From contig RCTD01000031.1 of assembly GCA_014898415.1 (NCBI GenBank), forward strand, positions 248,001 through 312,000: 64,000 nucleotides of DNA, written 5' to 3'. Numbering within the stretch: position 1 is the first letter of the stretch; every line of letters begins with the position of its first letter. The notes beneath the pieces were generated by a model, which was given only the letters and a program-made list of their open reading frames with translations, did no database searches and was not told the DNA's origin. The translations under genes and the position numbers were made by a program. Below are positions 11,103 to 24,740 of this stretch, one piece after another. Origin of the DNA: Stromatinia cepivora. Taxonomy: Eukaryota > Ascomycota > Leotiomycetes > Helotiales > Sclerotiniaceae.

Positions 11103-13017
11103 GGGTGTTTTTCTATGAATATCCTAGTTGAAAGGTTCGGGGTAGGATTCTAAACTGTGATTATATCGAATAATCTAAGACGATGTCCAGACTCCTTAGT
11201 CTCCAGGTTCGATATAATCCAATAGGGTGATAATCTACTTGGTAGTGTTGTGTATCAATTGTTATGTTGGTTTTGATGTTGTTTTTCCTCAATGCTCCTC
11301 TCCGAATTGACCTTTGTATTCGTCGCACTGTAAACACAATCTGATAATGATAGTGGAGATTAGCAAGAACACTTTGGATAAGGATTAAGTTTTGTTTTGG
11401 TTAATGGCAAGGGATGAGGAATGAGGAGTGGGGGAGTGTGGAATGTCATATCATATCATCAAGCTTGACTGGGATGGAAAGGTGTATACCAAAATCGGCT
11501 GAACCTTGGTCTCGGGAGAGAATTACCAATTAACAAGCCAAAAAGTCGAATAACTACCAGTACTCGGAAAAAGGAAAAGACGACCGTCTTTCTTTGCGGC
11601 GTTTCGTGTGTGGTTTAAGGAGAGTCGTGTAAGTGTATGAAGTTTGAAGTTTGATCTCCGCTTTAACAATCAAGTCGTTATCGTGAGTGTAGTTGAGGAA
11701 GGATAGTGAGTGAAGGACCCTGAATCGCAATAAAGCTTTTGCCACGAGGGAAAGTTTATTGAGGTCGGGATGTATTGAAGTTTGACACCAGTTGACAGCG
11801 AAGCTATTGGTGTATGTAAGTGTATCTAGGTGTATCAAGAGATTAAAAGAGCTGAATTGAGCCAGTCGATTTGTCGATTTGTCAATAACGCTGGGGGTCT
11901 CGGATGCACTTATGTGGCTATGATTTTCGTGATGCTCCAAACACGAGAAATCAATGCGTTGAAACTTGAATTGTTAAAAAAAAGGAAACCGAGGAATTGA
12001 ATCGAGACCGGGAAAGACAATAGGTAAACCCCCACCTCTCCGTACTTTGGCGTATGAATATGCAGATGAGAGGGTGTGCAGAATGCAGATTGGGATGAGT
12101 GAGGTACAAGCAAAAAGAAGGTATGGGTGGGTGTGGGTACTTGTACTTAAAACAAGGTATCTTCAAGGTTGTTGAGGGTGGTGTGTGTGTATGCCCTGGT
12201 GTGTCTGATTGCGGTGTGTATGATGGTGATGAATTTCTTTGATGCACAGGTAAAACGCAAGGGTTGTTTGAATTGACTCGGTCGATCGTTCTTTTGCATA
12301 TGCGACCTTGGAACCTTCTTATTTCTTTGATGAAAAGAAAAGGATTTATTAGTGGTGGAGTAAATGAATGAAGTGAATTGAATTGAATTGGATTGAATTG
12401 GATTGAATTGAATTGAATTTCTGGTGAGAGATTGCCTTTTGAATCTTATCGGTTGATGGGACATAAATACAAATGGATTTTGTGGGTTGTTTATATGAGG
12501 TGTGGTCGCGTGTGGTCGTGTGATCGGTAGGTAGGTAGGTAGTGAGTGAGTGGTAGTAGAGTAGATATTTAGAGTAAACTCGCTCTCGCTTTCGCTCTCT
12601 CCCTCTATCTCTATCTTTATCTCTATCTTTATCTCCCTCTTTATCTCTCTCTTCCTCTCTCTTACTCTCTCTCTCTCTTCCACAAACTCTCTCCCTTCTC
12701 CTCTCGCCACTCACTCTCTTTTCTATTCCTCAAGGACCGTTATCTTCCTTTTTGGCGGAGTTCCTAGGTTTGTGCTTCTTCCTTTACCTTGTAGATAATG
12801 AATGGATCCCCGGATTTAGGAAATGTGCCATGCAAGAGAGAATCGAGGTAATTGCAATTGTGGAATTTGGTGGATGTCGTGGGGACTTTTAGATTTAAAT
12901 TTATTCTTTTTTTTTATGTCTGATGACGAAAGATTGAGGGAAGGAAGTAGGTAGGTACTGATGTGATATGATAAATATGATGTTGTAGACTTTCCACTCT
13001 TCGACGTTTTGATTATT
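11103..13017. other. Upstream region of the RasGEF gene, with simple repeats
   Basis: No gene is supported. The region contains a degenerate (GAATT)n run at 12373-12420, a (GGTA)n run at about 12526-12545, and a strongly pyrimidine-rich block at 12575-12720 made of CTCTATCTTTAT-like units. Open frames on the minus strand through that block are low-complexity Arg/Glu/Lys and are a by-product of it. A long leader is plausible, since signalling genes in fungi often have one. Confidence 0.5.
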
Positions 13018-13102
13018 TTCTTCTTCTTCTTCTTCTTCTTCTTCTTCTTCTTCTTCTTCTTCTTCTTCTTCTTCTTCTTCTTCTTCTTCTTCTTCTTCTT
13101 CT
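13018..13102. repeat. (TTC)28 trinucleotide microsatellite
   Basis: About 28 uninterrupted TTC triplets. It is not inside any supported reading frame. On the minus strand it is a pure GAA tract. Confidence 0.98.
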
Positions 13103-15360
13103 CTCCGTTCTGTTCTCTCTTCCGAACTTTTGCTAGGGTATCATATCTTACCCAGTTATTATTGTAAAAAGATTTTGACTAGGATTTACGGTTGATTTTC
13201 CGTTGATTCTCTGGCAACAACCCAGAAAGATGATTGTAGTATTCGTATGACTTTAGACTTTGCTAAGACTTATGTTAGTCCTTTTCCAGAGGACCTTATT
13301 CTACCAAACTTGATCAAGGGTATGGAGTATTTTGTTGGCTTCTCTCCCTCCAATTATGTTGACTTTTCTATCAGCGGAGTAACAGTAAAATATGGAAGTA
13401 CAGAGAGTAAGGTTTCAATCGATGAGTTCTGGGTTCTGGGTTCTGGGCCATTAACAAGGATCTCTAAGCTCTTTGTTACCTCGTCGACCCCTTTGCCCTT
13501 CCCTAGCTTTAATTAGACCTTGTCGTAGGGTACTCCGTATTATATTCTTTGCTTCTTTCGTTTAGAGATGCACGTTGATCCAATATGCAAGGGGCAACTC
13601 GTGAGATTTAGTGGAGTGAAAGTAAAGTGCGCCCAAAGAGGGAGGGACAAAACGGCCGCACACGCCAATAAAAGAGCTGTGCCCATTAGACATACTACAG
13701 AGTAGGATTCTTCGGGTTTGGCTTGAACCAATTGATGTTAATGAAGTGTGCAAGGAGACAATGAAGGGGTTTACAAATGAAAAAGACTTAGGTACAGAGT
13801 ATTGCCAGAGAACGAAGAATGAAGGTAAGATAGATAATTGAAAGGGTTCTCCTTGATGAAATGAAGCTTAGAAGGATCAAGATTCTGACTTCTATTTGAG
13901 ATGGGCAAAATTGGATGGAATTGGAAGAAAGTCACACAAGAAATAATCCGTTATACTACTCTACTCCGTAGTCTGTTTGGGTATGAATGGGGGGTATCCA
14001 AGAGAGCAGGATTGCCATAGGCTGATGGAAATTGAACAAAGCACCGGTACCTAGCTAGACATGAACAGCGAATTCTCAAAATCGCATACTGCTAAAGGCA
14101 TAATGTTGATGTCTGTCCTCCTTCATGTGATGTGATGTAAAAAAAATCATTCATCCCTCTTCAGCTTGATCATACCTACACGCTACCTACACGTTACCAT
14201 TCTTTCATGCTTGTTCAAGGAATGGTCAAGGAGTAAATTCAAGCCAAGGTATTCCTATAGGCCAAATCGTGTGATATTGACATCACATGTGCTTCTATCC
14301 ATTCTTTCCCCCCTTAGGCAAATACTGGAGGGATGATCGAAGGGGAATTTTATTTACAGGGGTTCCTAATTGGTAGTATTAATTTAATTTACCCCCATTT
14401 CTGTTTCCTTTTTGGGGTAATATCCGGTACTCCCCTGAAATGAAATTGACTACCGAGGTGCCGGCCTACTTAAGTCTTTTGATATCTACGATGCCCTTGA
14501 AATCCATAGGGCGAAGTGTATGTACCTAATCTACCGAATGTTTGAAAATAGTTATGGTTATTTCCCTAAACTGAGACATCTTCGAGAAATGGGGTCGACT
14601 TTTCCTAATACCTGGAAACGAGAAAGGATGAAGTTGTGCCGCTCCTCATGTCGTGTAGAAAAAGGTTAGCAAGAAACATGTTCTACCTTCTCTCATTCAA
14701 CCTCTCATTCAGCTACAACACTTTTCGACCATGGCATGCACCACAGACCACATGTACATTGATGTTGTAGCAGATGAATTGAGCCATATCCGTGGCTGAA
14801 TTCATTCACGGCTCATCTTTTCGTGGTATCATTGACAGCCTCACGATAATCTAGAGGTCGGAAGGAAAAAGCCATCTTCACCATTTCCAACAAATCATAT
14901 CACAAGTGTGGGTTACTGCAGCACTCAATTGCCAATAAATCGATCGACTTAGACTCTTCTTTTACCTCGATCCGATTGCATGCAATCTGAACGGAAGTAT
15001 GCAGTAATGGCATGTGGTTGCGTTGCCGCCATGTTTATTCCTTGATTCGTTATAACTTCTCATGATATTTTGTAACTCCGTACCCACAAGCTATCCTTTC
15101 ATTTCAACTTTGACGTGATTGATGATAAGAGCGCGGTCAAATTCGTTCAAGAAGATTTATTGTCATCCTCAATCTAATCAACAAAAGAAGGTCCAACATT
15201 CAAACAACTTCGTCACGTCCGAAGAATTCGAATTCAACCACCACTGGCTAGATTCAATCTTTTTTTCGTATTATTCTCTCGGACAACCTTTCCACTCGTT
15301 CAAGCTTGGAGCTTTTTCAAGGTTTATGAGACATTTCTAGGGTCCCCTAACCTAGCTATC
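13103..15360. other. Gene-poor stretch of normal composition
   Basis: I see no supportable gene on either strand. An 89-codon open frame at 13247-13516 (plus) shows no recognisable domain and ends in a small TTCTGGG triplication (13428-13448). The stretch shows no RIP bias, so it is probably unique intergenic DNA. Confidence 0.5.
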
Positions 15361-15401
15361 ACCGTTCCATGCAGCCTCAATGCAGCCAATTTTGGACCTG
15401 C

Positions 15402-15703
15402 GCACGTTCCCAAGATTATTTCGGTTTGGTTACATTGAGGGATAATCTTTCTTTTTCCAGTAACGGCACGGCTCGGGGTTGAAAAGTATCAACAGAATAT
15501 TGAATAATGGTTGGTTGATTTATCGGGATGGCAACTTTATGGGTTACATTCCGTCAAACTACTTACTTCCGACTGGCTTAGCTTTTTATCAAATATCTTC
15601 GATTTTGATGCCGATTCTCATAATTGCCCGAGCCGTTACACAACAGTATGATCTGTACGCCTTTGCCTTGTCTTCGCCCAACAAGACCTTGTTTCGGACT
15701 TAA
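15402..15703 (+). pseudogene. Possible SH3-domain fragment, frameshifted (doubtful)
   Basis: In one frame 15402-15480 reads ...DYFGLVTLRDNLSFSSNG... and in the next frame 15479-15580 reads ...NNGWLIYRDGNF followed by MGYIPSNYLLP. Put in order, these resemble the two conserved halves of an SH3 domain: the D-x-L-S-F part, then the tryptophan and the GYIPSNY end. A one-base shift separates them. It could be a broken gene, an exon pair of an unpredicted gene, or chance. There is no SH3 relation to the RasGEF copy beyond the fold. Low confidence. Confidence 0.2.
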
Positions 15704-17199
15704 TGGAACTCGAGGAGATCGAGTGCGGATCAAACACGTGCGAATAATTCCCTCTATTGATCAATCCCGCATTTTTAATATACATCATTGACAAACTCTT
15801 CAATAGCTTCATTTTTGACAGCGGGTAAGATATTAGCATGGAGGACCGAGCTCAATTTCAATCACGACTCTTCCATGTTTTGAAGCAAAAAACATCACAG
15901 CTTGATATGCCAGACTTGGCTTCTGTTTGAAGCATGTCGATTATTCATGTCAGCCAAATTATGAGATTGTTGTGGAGAGGATCTCCATCTATGAATTTAT
16001 TTCTATTCAATGGACATTATGGATACTGAATTCCCACTCGGACATACTGACCTGCACGGCACTCTTACGGTAGTCGCTTTGAAGCCCGACTGGAAAAGTT
16101 TTTGGTACATGGTTTAAAAATGACGGTCTTCCACGAATAGCCAAGAAAAATGGCCAACCTCACTGCTCACAAGCATAAGCATAAGCATAAGCGTAAGCAG
16201 GGGAACTGAGCTCGGGAAGTCTAAGATCCATTAAAATCAACTCCCGATGTGATTGCGACGGTTATCTTCACATCTACTGTAATGCTGGTAGTTATGAAAA
16301 CATTCACATCCACTCATCACTCAAACTCTGGATAATATCCTCGAGAACTATCCGCCCTGCGTATTCAAAACCAATTAAAAGGATTTCCCTAGGAAAACAG
16401 ATATCTGATCAACCAGAATAGTCCAGCAGCATTATCACCTTGCATATTCACATCCATCTACGGAGCACAAAGTACAACATAAGCCATGAAGAATACAAAA
16501 ACATGTGACGAGCCCAATATCATACCATCAAACTCCTTAAAGTCCTTGGCAAGGGGGAAACAAAAAGCATGCACGGCACGTTCGCTGTTCGGAGAACCAG
16601 TCATTATGTTATCATCGTCATGGAGCGGTCTGTATGCTTGTATGGTAAGGTAAGCTTTGCGATGAAGTGACATGGGACGGAGATTTTTACACTTTATTTG
16701 TAACAGGCGCGTTGCGAACATAAGCTTACTTACGATGCAAGTGAGAATGAGGGGATTCTAGAAATTCTGATGGGCTTGAATTCTGAAGCTAATTTGGATG
16801 TTACCCAACCCCGATATATGCAAACTTCATGTGTGAATGAGTGCTGAAGATTTACTGAAGGTTAAATAGAGATCTCTTCATTGTATCTCAGAATTGTATA
16901 GTACACTCATATAAATTATCACAATAACTTCAACTACTCTCAAAAAGAAAAATACAAATTGTTCTAGACCATCAAATAGATAAATCTACAAGTTAGTTAT
17001 AACGCACCCTAAGTATTTTACCCCACTCACTACCTACTGAAAACATCACACCACCAAAAATCTGCAATGGCATCCACACCGCAATCCTCCTCGCATTAAT
17101 ATACACAATACACAATACAATAATGAATATAGAATATGCGATCAAAGCACGAAGCACAGAAATACGGGAGCACAATTAAATTCACCAATGCAGTATTCT
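15704..17199. other. Gene-poor stretch of normal composition
   Basis: No gene is supported. A short (CATAAG)4 run lies at about 16170-16196. An 87-codon open frame on the minus strand (16458-16721) shows no domain or clear splice context. Confidence 0.5.
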
Positions 17200-17210
17200 C
17201 CCCCCCCCCC
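17200..17210. repeat. C11 homopolymer
   Basis: A run of eleven C, placed 17 bp before the telomere-like array. The exact length should be read with caution because homopolymers are error-prone. Confidence 0.9.
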
Positions 17211-17227
17211 ATACATTTTCTATATAA

Positions 17228-17292
17228 CCCCTTACCCTAACCCCTTACCCTAACCCCTTACCCTAACCCCTTACCCTAACCCCTTACCCTAA
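17228..17292. repeat. Interstitial telomere-like repeat, 5 copies of CCCCTTACCCTAA
   Basis: Five perfect copies of the 13-bp unit CCCCTTACCCTAA, which contains the telomere unit CCCTAA and a variant CCCTTA. It sits close to the right edge of the gene island, in the same orientation as the array at 1254-1387 and with the same 13-bp period. Confidence 0.96.
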
Positions 17293-18579
17293 CCTTACTA
17301 CGAAGTAGAAGGAGTACATCTTATATTATTCCATCGCACAGACAATTTGAGTCTTGACAAGGCTACGGTACTCCTATCAACATCAACATCAACATCAATA
17401 TCAATATCTCCTATCCAATCATTCATCGTCAATCTATACCTACCTATCTATATATTACTTATCCGCCTAGACACTAGGTATAGTAAGATCTTACCTCGAA
17501 TTCATTTCCATTATCTATTATTGGTAAGGTCGCCTCTAGCTCCAAAGCTCGAGCTTGAGCTTGGGGAAAAGGCAAAATGTGTGATCTGAGATTAGTGTTA
17601 GAGATTGATTTGATGAGATGTGATATGATAGATATGATGTCAGAAGAAAGGTTACTCACAGCGACCGGATGGTTTCTTTCTTTTCTGCGTTTTCGCAATG
17701 AGTTTTTAAATATAGCTGATGGATTATGGGAGGAGGAAGGGAAGGAAAAGGAAAAGGAGGGATCTATCTCGTTCGCTTACTTTACCTACTCTCTCCTATC
17801 TACCCTCTCCTTTACTTTCTTCTAGCAGTCATAAATTAAATTAAATTAATGATCAAAATATTCCTATTCTTCCGAACCTTCACAACCTCAAAACTTAAAC
17901 AAAAACAAAAACAAAACCTACTAGCAGCGCCTCGGAATATTATCCCCAAAAACCCAGCAGGAGAAAACGGTTCCCACACTCACTCAAAAAGTCAGCATAC
18001 CAGTAAAGAAATCTCCTCACTCTATTGTCTGTACTTGTACTTGCACTGTACCTGACGATCTTTCTTAAATGCCATATATAATTAATTTATTTACTTATCT
18101 ATCCATCTACTCTCAATTGCCTCAAATTTTTCTGGAAAAAAAACTATTAATGTTATGTATGAATTGTTCAATTTATTGGCAGGATTATCTATGAATGCGC
18201 CTCTGAGCTCATCAATCATTTCAGAAAGTCTTAATTGTCTTTTCTAGAACTTTGGATCTGGAAAATTAGGATTGTGATATTCATTAAGTGGATCTTGAAT
18301 GAACATCCATTTTTTCTAGAAAAATTGATTTTAGATATTACCTAGGTACCAAAGAATTTAATTTTTGAACCTTTCATTTACATCAAAATATTTAGGGGGA
18401 TACAGATCGATTAATATGAGTGGAGAGGTAATGTAGGTATATAATATCACACAATGAAGTCCCCACCATCAAAAAGCAACAACAGATTAGCAATTGACAA
18501 CCTCCAGCGCCTGTGGTTTAGTAATATAAATCCATCCTCTGCGACACAGAGAGTTGCTTAATAATACTGCCCGAAAAAC
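17293..18579. other. Edge of the gene island, no gene seen
   Basis: Normal composition fades into AT-rich DNA at about 18.56 kb. Open frames here (17347-17589, 17577-17825, 17849-18055, plus) overlap one another and show no domains. Simple runs such as (ATCAAC)n occur at about 17380-17405. Confidence 0.5.
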
Positions 18580-21500
18580 GATAATTCGAAATCTATAAAA
18601 ATATTTTATGATTCTTTATTTTTATATAAATCAATCCTAAAAACGATATATTATTGTAAATAATATTTTATATAATTATATGGAATTGATATTCAATGCT
18701 TTTTATCCTCGAATTCTGAAAAGCGAATTTTGGAAAGCGAATTCTGAGAATAAGAAACGGGATTTTATATTACAAATGATTTATCAGTTTTTATTCGACT
18801 ATATTGAAACTTTGTATGTCAGATTTGGAATATTGTAATTATATAAATATTCTTTTTTCCTTTATCAATTTTATAATATCTATTATATTTCAATATCAGA
18901 TTTATATATTCAATCAATTTTTTCTTTTTATATTTCAATATTAATATTAAAATATTATAAATTCTTTTATTTAACGAATTATTTGCAGATCTCGAAATTG
19001 AAAACAATACAAATAAACCATTATTAAATATCGTTTTAATAAATCATGATTATATTATAATTTGGAAGTTTTGAGAGGAATAAATTATAATATTAATTTT
19101 CTTTAAAATTCATCTATTAATACTTTTTATTAAGCTATTTTATATAATTTAATAATACTAATATGTAGACAAGATTGAAAGTCTTTAAAGGCTTTTTTAC
19201 TATACTTATATAAGAACGTTATGGTATGTTGGGTAAATATTTTATTGTAAGTATAATGATTCAATATTCAGTTTGTTTTAAAATTATATATGAATGAAAG
19301 AATAATAAGAAAATAGAATCGATAAAAGAGATTTATATTGTAAGGTTTAATTTAATAATCATTTTCTTTTTATTGTATTATTAATATTTATTAATTTATA
19401 AAAACAATTTTTAAAAAAGATCTAAGTTTGAGTATAAGAATACATTCAAAGTTCATTACTAGTCTTAATGATCTACAAAATATATTCAATTATTTATAGA
19501 AAAATAATCCAATCAATTTTCTATATAAATGAGTTAAGATCTAGATTATTCTATTAATCTTAATACTTATCTATATTGTATCTCGTTTCGATATTGTTAT
19601 TAAATTATATATATATTATTTGATTGAAAAAACAATATTGTATAAAATATAATAAAGTTTCATTTAAATGAAACTTTTATAACTGAATTTTTCAATAGAA
19701 TATCAAATTCATTTTGTAACGAAATCTGAATAATAATTGCTCATTGATAATCATTTTGTTTATATTCAATTTGAAGAAAAATGAATAGAATATCGAAGAA
19801 GAAATATAAATCATTTATTTTTTATTTGAAAATATATCTTTAATATATATTCTAATTATCAGTAAAACTTATTTGAGGATCCAATATTTAAGGATATATA
19901 TTTTATTATATTATTCCTTATATTAATTTTTATTAATGATACTTTTGTAATAATAAAAAATATTAAGGAATTATATAATCCTAAAATATATATTATAAAG
20001 TATATCAATATTTTTTTAAGGAAAGTATTTTGGACAAACCTTTATTTCAGAGTAATGAATCGATGAAACCCTTTGGTAAAGTTTAAATATTGATTTATCA
20101 GGCTTTCAATCAATCATTAAAGTAAATTGCACAATGTACTAACTTTAGAGATGTCTTTATATCATATATAATAAAATATACTTCAACTAATATTCTGAAT
20201 AATAAGTTTTTTTTTATTACCTTTTTTCTTTATTGTTTATATACTTATTTGTTGATTAGAGTATACTATTTTTGTAAAAAGGGGGAAAATACTTGGCCAT
20301 TCAAATAACAAAGTTTTCCAGAACAGTTATATTTCATTTTATTCCGATATTAATCTACAAAATCTTATTTATAAACAAAAAGAATATATATAGCAAATCA
20401 ACTTCGTTTGCAGTCTAAACTTAAATTATAATATATTATTTGATTTTATAATAAAGGAATTCATAAAAGTTATTGATAAAAATTCAAAAGTAATTATTAT
20501 AATAAAAAGAATCGAAGATATAAGAATAGAAAACTATATTTTGAAATTAAAGAAAGAGTATTATAAATTATATAATATACAAAGGGAAATAATTAACAAA
20601 AATATATGGGAAATGTTTTTCGAATCGATAATAGAAATCAGTTTTATACTATTATTAAAGGATAATATAATTGATATACTATATAAATCAGGAAACAATT
20701 TACTATTTCAATTAGATTTGATTAAAGATCTATAAAAGTTGTATCAAAATATAAAAAAAATATAATAAATTATTATTATTAGAATCTGGATTGTAGATAT
20801 TATTCAATCATTTTTCGATTTCAATGGAAACTATTTCGTTATAATTAAGTAAAATATCCGAAGTCTAATAGAAATAAAGGTTCTATATTTAATACAATTG
20901 AAGGTTTGTTATTGATAACGATAAATTTGTTAGATAATCTTTTTGATAACTCTTTCGATGATATCATTAATAACTGTTTAAATAATGCAATGGAAAATTT
21001 CTTATTGAAGATAAATAAGGGTTCTATTACAAATTCTTTGTTATATCCGTATACTGGCTGTATATATCATACCCTGTTGTTTATTTTAAAGAAGATTTTA
21101 AAGGTATATATGAAAACTCATAATCGGGGTCAATTATTCTACCCAAGATTTAATTGCAAGTTGAATTGTTATATTTGTATGTTCAAAACTCTAAAAGACT
21201 TTGATATATATATGAAATATTATGTCAAAAAAGATCAGAACTCTATAGAAGAAAGTCCGGCAGAAATTATAAATATATATAATAAGGAATTATAGAAATA
21301 TATTTATTTTTGATTTATTTTGGGGTTTTATTAATATAAATTATAATATCCTTTTATATATATAATCATAATAAAGCATTTTTATTTATTTATAACTTCA
21401 ATTGTTTTAATATTAAATTTATGAACTTCTGTTCTTTTATTTTGTATCTTTAAACTAATAGAGACAAGATGAAGGGGTGTACAAAACAAAGTGGATAGTA

Positions 21501-21686
21501 ATTGAAAGTAGTGATAGGAGTAGTGTAGGTTAGTAATATACTGGCTGATATAAGGTATCTTACTATCATTAATACGTAAAAAAGAGTTACAAATATTACT
21601 CAAAATATATTATCTATATTATTTAGAAGAAATGGATAGTAGCTAAATATTAAATTGGATAAACAAACAAAATAGAATTTGGAAAG
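18580..21686. other. AT-rich, RIP-like tract with an unassigned coding relic
   Basis: Extremely AT-rich DNA with stops in all frames for most of its length. Between about 20440 and 21295 the plus strand keeps longer open stretches (20541-20735 and 20906-21295). Their hydrophobic/lysine-rich translations, including GNNLLFQLDLIKDL, look like a decayed retrotransposon protein, perhaps gag, but I cannot place the family. The tract ends at the LTR beginning at 21687. Confidence 0.4.
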
Positions 21687-21968
21687 TGTGACGCACAAAA
21701 GCCGTAGTAGAGCTGAATAAATAGGGTCAATTATATTCCTTAGAATTTATAATTGAAGAATTATGATTTATAAGGAGCGATTAGATATATATACACAAAT
21801 ATTTATTCGTGAATTGCGGGGCTATACATATATATTATTAGAATCATTATTTTATTATACTAAATTATATAATTTGTAATATATGTATATAAACAATCAA
21901 TTTATTAATTGATATGGAAGATAAGAGGTATTATATGATCAGTCTTTTGTAATTTATGATTTGTAATA
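21687..21968 (-). repeat. LTR of the gypsy element (left copy, expected 3' LTR)
   Basis: It begins TGTGACGCAC and ends GTAATA, and aligns end to end without gaps to 28621-28902. In the first 46 bases nearly every difference is a transition: this copy keeps G and C where the other has A and T (TGTGACGCAC against TGTGATATAT). At the other end it has GTAATA against GTGACA. That is the signature of RIP acting separately on the two copies. Confidence 0.88.
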
Positions 21969-22074
21969 TTATTTTTCTTTTCGGAAAAGTTTGTTTTCAA
22001 GTGTTCTATTTCTTTGTTTTATTGTTATTTCATCGGAAATCAGATTTTGCGGAAGTTTATGAATCCTAAATCAA

Positions 22075-22380
22075 TTAGATTGATCATTTTGATTGATTTG
22101 ATCAATTTAATGGAAATTGATCAAATTGATCCAAAATAATTGATCAAATTGATCAAGATGATGAATGAATTGATCAAATTGATTAAATCGTTCATTAATT
22201 AATTAAATTAATATTGATTTGTATTCTCTTTGATTTGAGGAATCTTTGAAAGGAAAAAGTTTCAATAGAAAAAAGAAAGAGATTGAATGATGATGGATGA
22301 TTAATATGGTTAATTCCGAAATCGATTAAGTTAATTGATTAAATTGATCAATTAATTGATTAAATCAATTAAGTTGAACG
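22075..22380. repeat. Cluster of TTGATCAA-type palindromic repeats
   Basis: The motif TTGATCAAATTGAT and variants occur about ten times, in direct and inverted order. Since TTGATCAA is its own reverse complement, the stretch could fold into many small hairpins. A looser version is at about 59290-59400. It may be only a RIP-biased satellite. Confidence 0.6.
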
Positions 22381-24740
22381 AAATTGATAAAGGTGATATC
22401 ATATTTCGTTTTTATTATGTTCAATCTTCCCTTTTGTATGATTTTTGAAATGATTATAGGCATAAGTTTTTTTTTTTTAATATATTGCCTTCATGGTGGC
22501 AGCTCGTCTGTCGTATGGAGCTCGGGCCATATATATATACGATCAAATTCCTTTGAATTTGTATGAGTTTATAATTCTTTTATAATTGTATATATATATA
22601 TTATTGTAAAATCATAACATTTAGTTTACTAAATTGAAGAACTTTTTTTTTTCTTTGATTTTATAAATGAATTATCATTTATATAATTATAATTATTTTT
22701 TTCGTTTTTATAAAGTTTTATTTAATCAAATAATTAATTGGAAGGATTAGGTAATATTGGATTGAATAAATGAAATTTATATAAAAAAGTATGATGATGT
22801 TTTAAGATCGGAAGTAGAATATCAAATAAGATCAATATCACTATTAAATTACAAGATTTTATATAATAAAGTTTTTTGTGTTTTCTTTATTGTTAAGATT
22901 TTCTTTATTTTCTATTCTAAATCATTAATTATATTAATAAATAGAGATAGTTTAAGTATTTGATTAAAAAGAGGATTGTTATATACTTTGTATAATCGAT
23001 TTGAAAAAAAAATAGGATAAATTTTCATTGTAATCAGGAATTCAAGTTTGAAAGAGTTTTTAGATTGATCAATAATCTTGAATCTTCCTTGAATTGGGAA
23101 ATCCAATTTCTTAAATGGTTTTTAAGTAAAATAACTTTTTATATTGAATTATATATAATCTTCGATATCGAAATCGATTTTATATCGATAAATGTTTACA
23201 GATTTCGATATTTTGGTTTGAGTATGTAATAAGTTTTTTTTTGTTTGTATAAAAGTTAAATTATTATATTCTATATATATATATAGGTATTATATATATT
23301 TATATCATTTGTTGATTTATTAATATTTTCTTTTTATTCCTATGTATATTTCGATATATATCTATATAGAATTTTGTAGAATATAAGTCCTTCTAAAGAG
23401 TTATATAAAAAAATAAATTGCACATAATCTATTATAAATAGGAATTCTGATCAATCGTTTTGATAATAACTAATAAATGATTTTAACCATTATTGAAGGT
23501 ATTGATTATAAATCTCAATTTGATCATCGATTTGAAAATAATGAATAATAAATAATTTAAAATCGGTTCCTAGGATTTGATTGAATTCCTTTTAGAATTA
23601 TAATATAAATTGAAGGTTGCGATTTGATATTATAATATTAAAGGGATTATAATATCAATATATATAATAAAGATATAATTGTATTTAAATTCGAAAATCG
23701 ATTGATTTATAACAAAATATGGAAATAATTTGCTTCGTTAATCGATCAATAATGATTAAAATATTGTTATATTTGTATTTATTTTTATTAAAATTGTAAT
23801 AATTTATAATGATATATTGTTATATTTGATTAGAAATCGGAAATGGATACAATAGATCAGAAGTATAATTATATATAATAGAATTGTATTTGCAGATATG
23901 ATAATTGCGTATATATTTGATTATGGTATTATATATTTTAGATCAGTAATATTATTGAAATAATAAAAGGTAGGTTTTGTTTGTACCAGAATAAATAATG
24001 AAAATGAAATTATAGATTTCGCAAATTAAATAAATTCGAAGATTATTAATATTGGGTATTATCAGATGATTATTATAAAATAAAAAATCATTTTGGAATA
24101 ATATATATTTATGATTTTGAATAGTTTATATTCTGAATATTAGTAAATTATTTATAGTTTTATTTGCTTTGATAATATAATTAATTAAATCGAATTGAGG
24201 AATAATTTTATTTAAATCGATATTAATAATTGTTGTTTTATTTGAATAATATTTTTGTAAAATTTCTTTTATAATTTCGATATTAATTTGGTTATCTTTA
24301 ATAAATTCTTGAAGGTGATTTTCTTTTTAATATAGTTTTAAAGGTTTAATTTATTGGTTTGATGGATTAAGGTGTTGATGAGAGGGTTATTTTTTTCAAA
24401 GTGATATATAATAATGAAATTATAATAAGTTAATACTTTTGTTTAATAAGTTTATCGGGTATTAAAAATCTTGATAATTATGAAATATTTGAAGGCCTTG
24501 TAATCGGTATAAATCTTGATTTTATATAGTGAATTAATGAGTTCTGTTTTCTAATAATTGAAAGATCGAATGATTGATAGTATTTCTTTGTTATGAATTT
24601 TATAATTCAATTCAGTAATAATTATGATTTTGAAGAAATAAATTACGGATAATCAATCTTCGCTATATTATTGTAATAATATATTAGTAATTATTCTATT
24701 GGATATATTTGTTTCGAATATATAAGGGAATCGATGATTA

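Noticed and set aside
12147..12714. Two overlapping minus-strand frames of 121 and 187 codons rich in Arg and Glu
   Set aside because: They are translations of the pyrimidine-rich CTCTATCTTTAT block; no conserved words, and frames of similar length overlap in both phases.
22060..22380. CRISPR-like regularly spaced palindromes (TTGATCAA)
   Set aside because: The spacing is irregular, the spacers are themselves variants of the repeat, and the genome is fungal.
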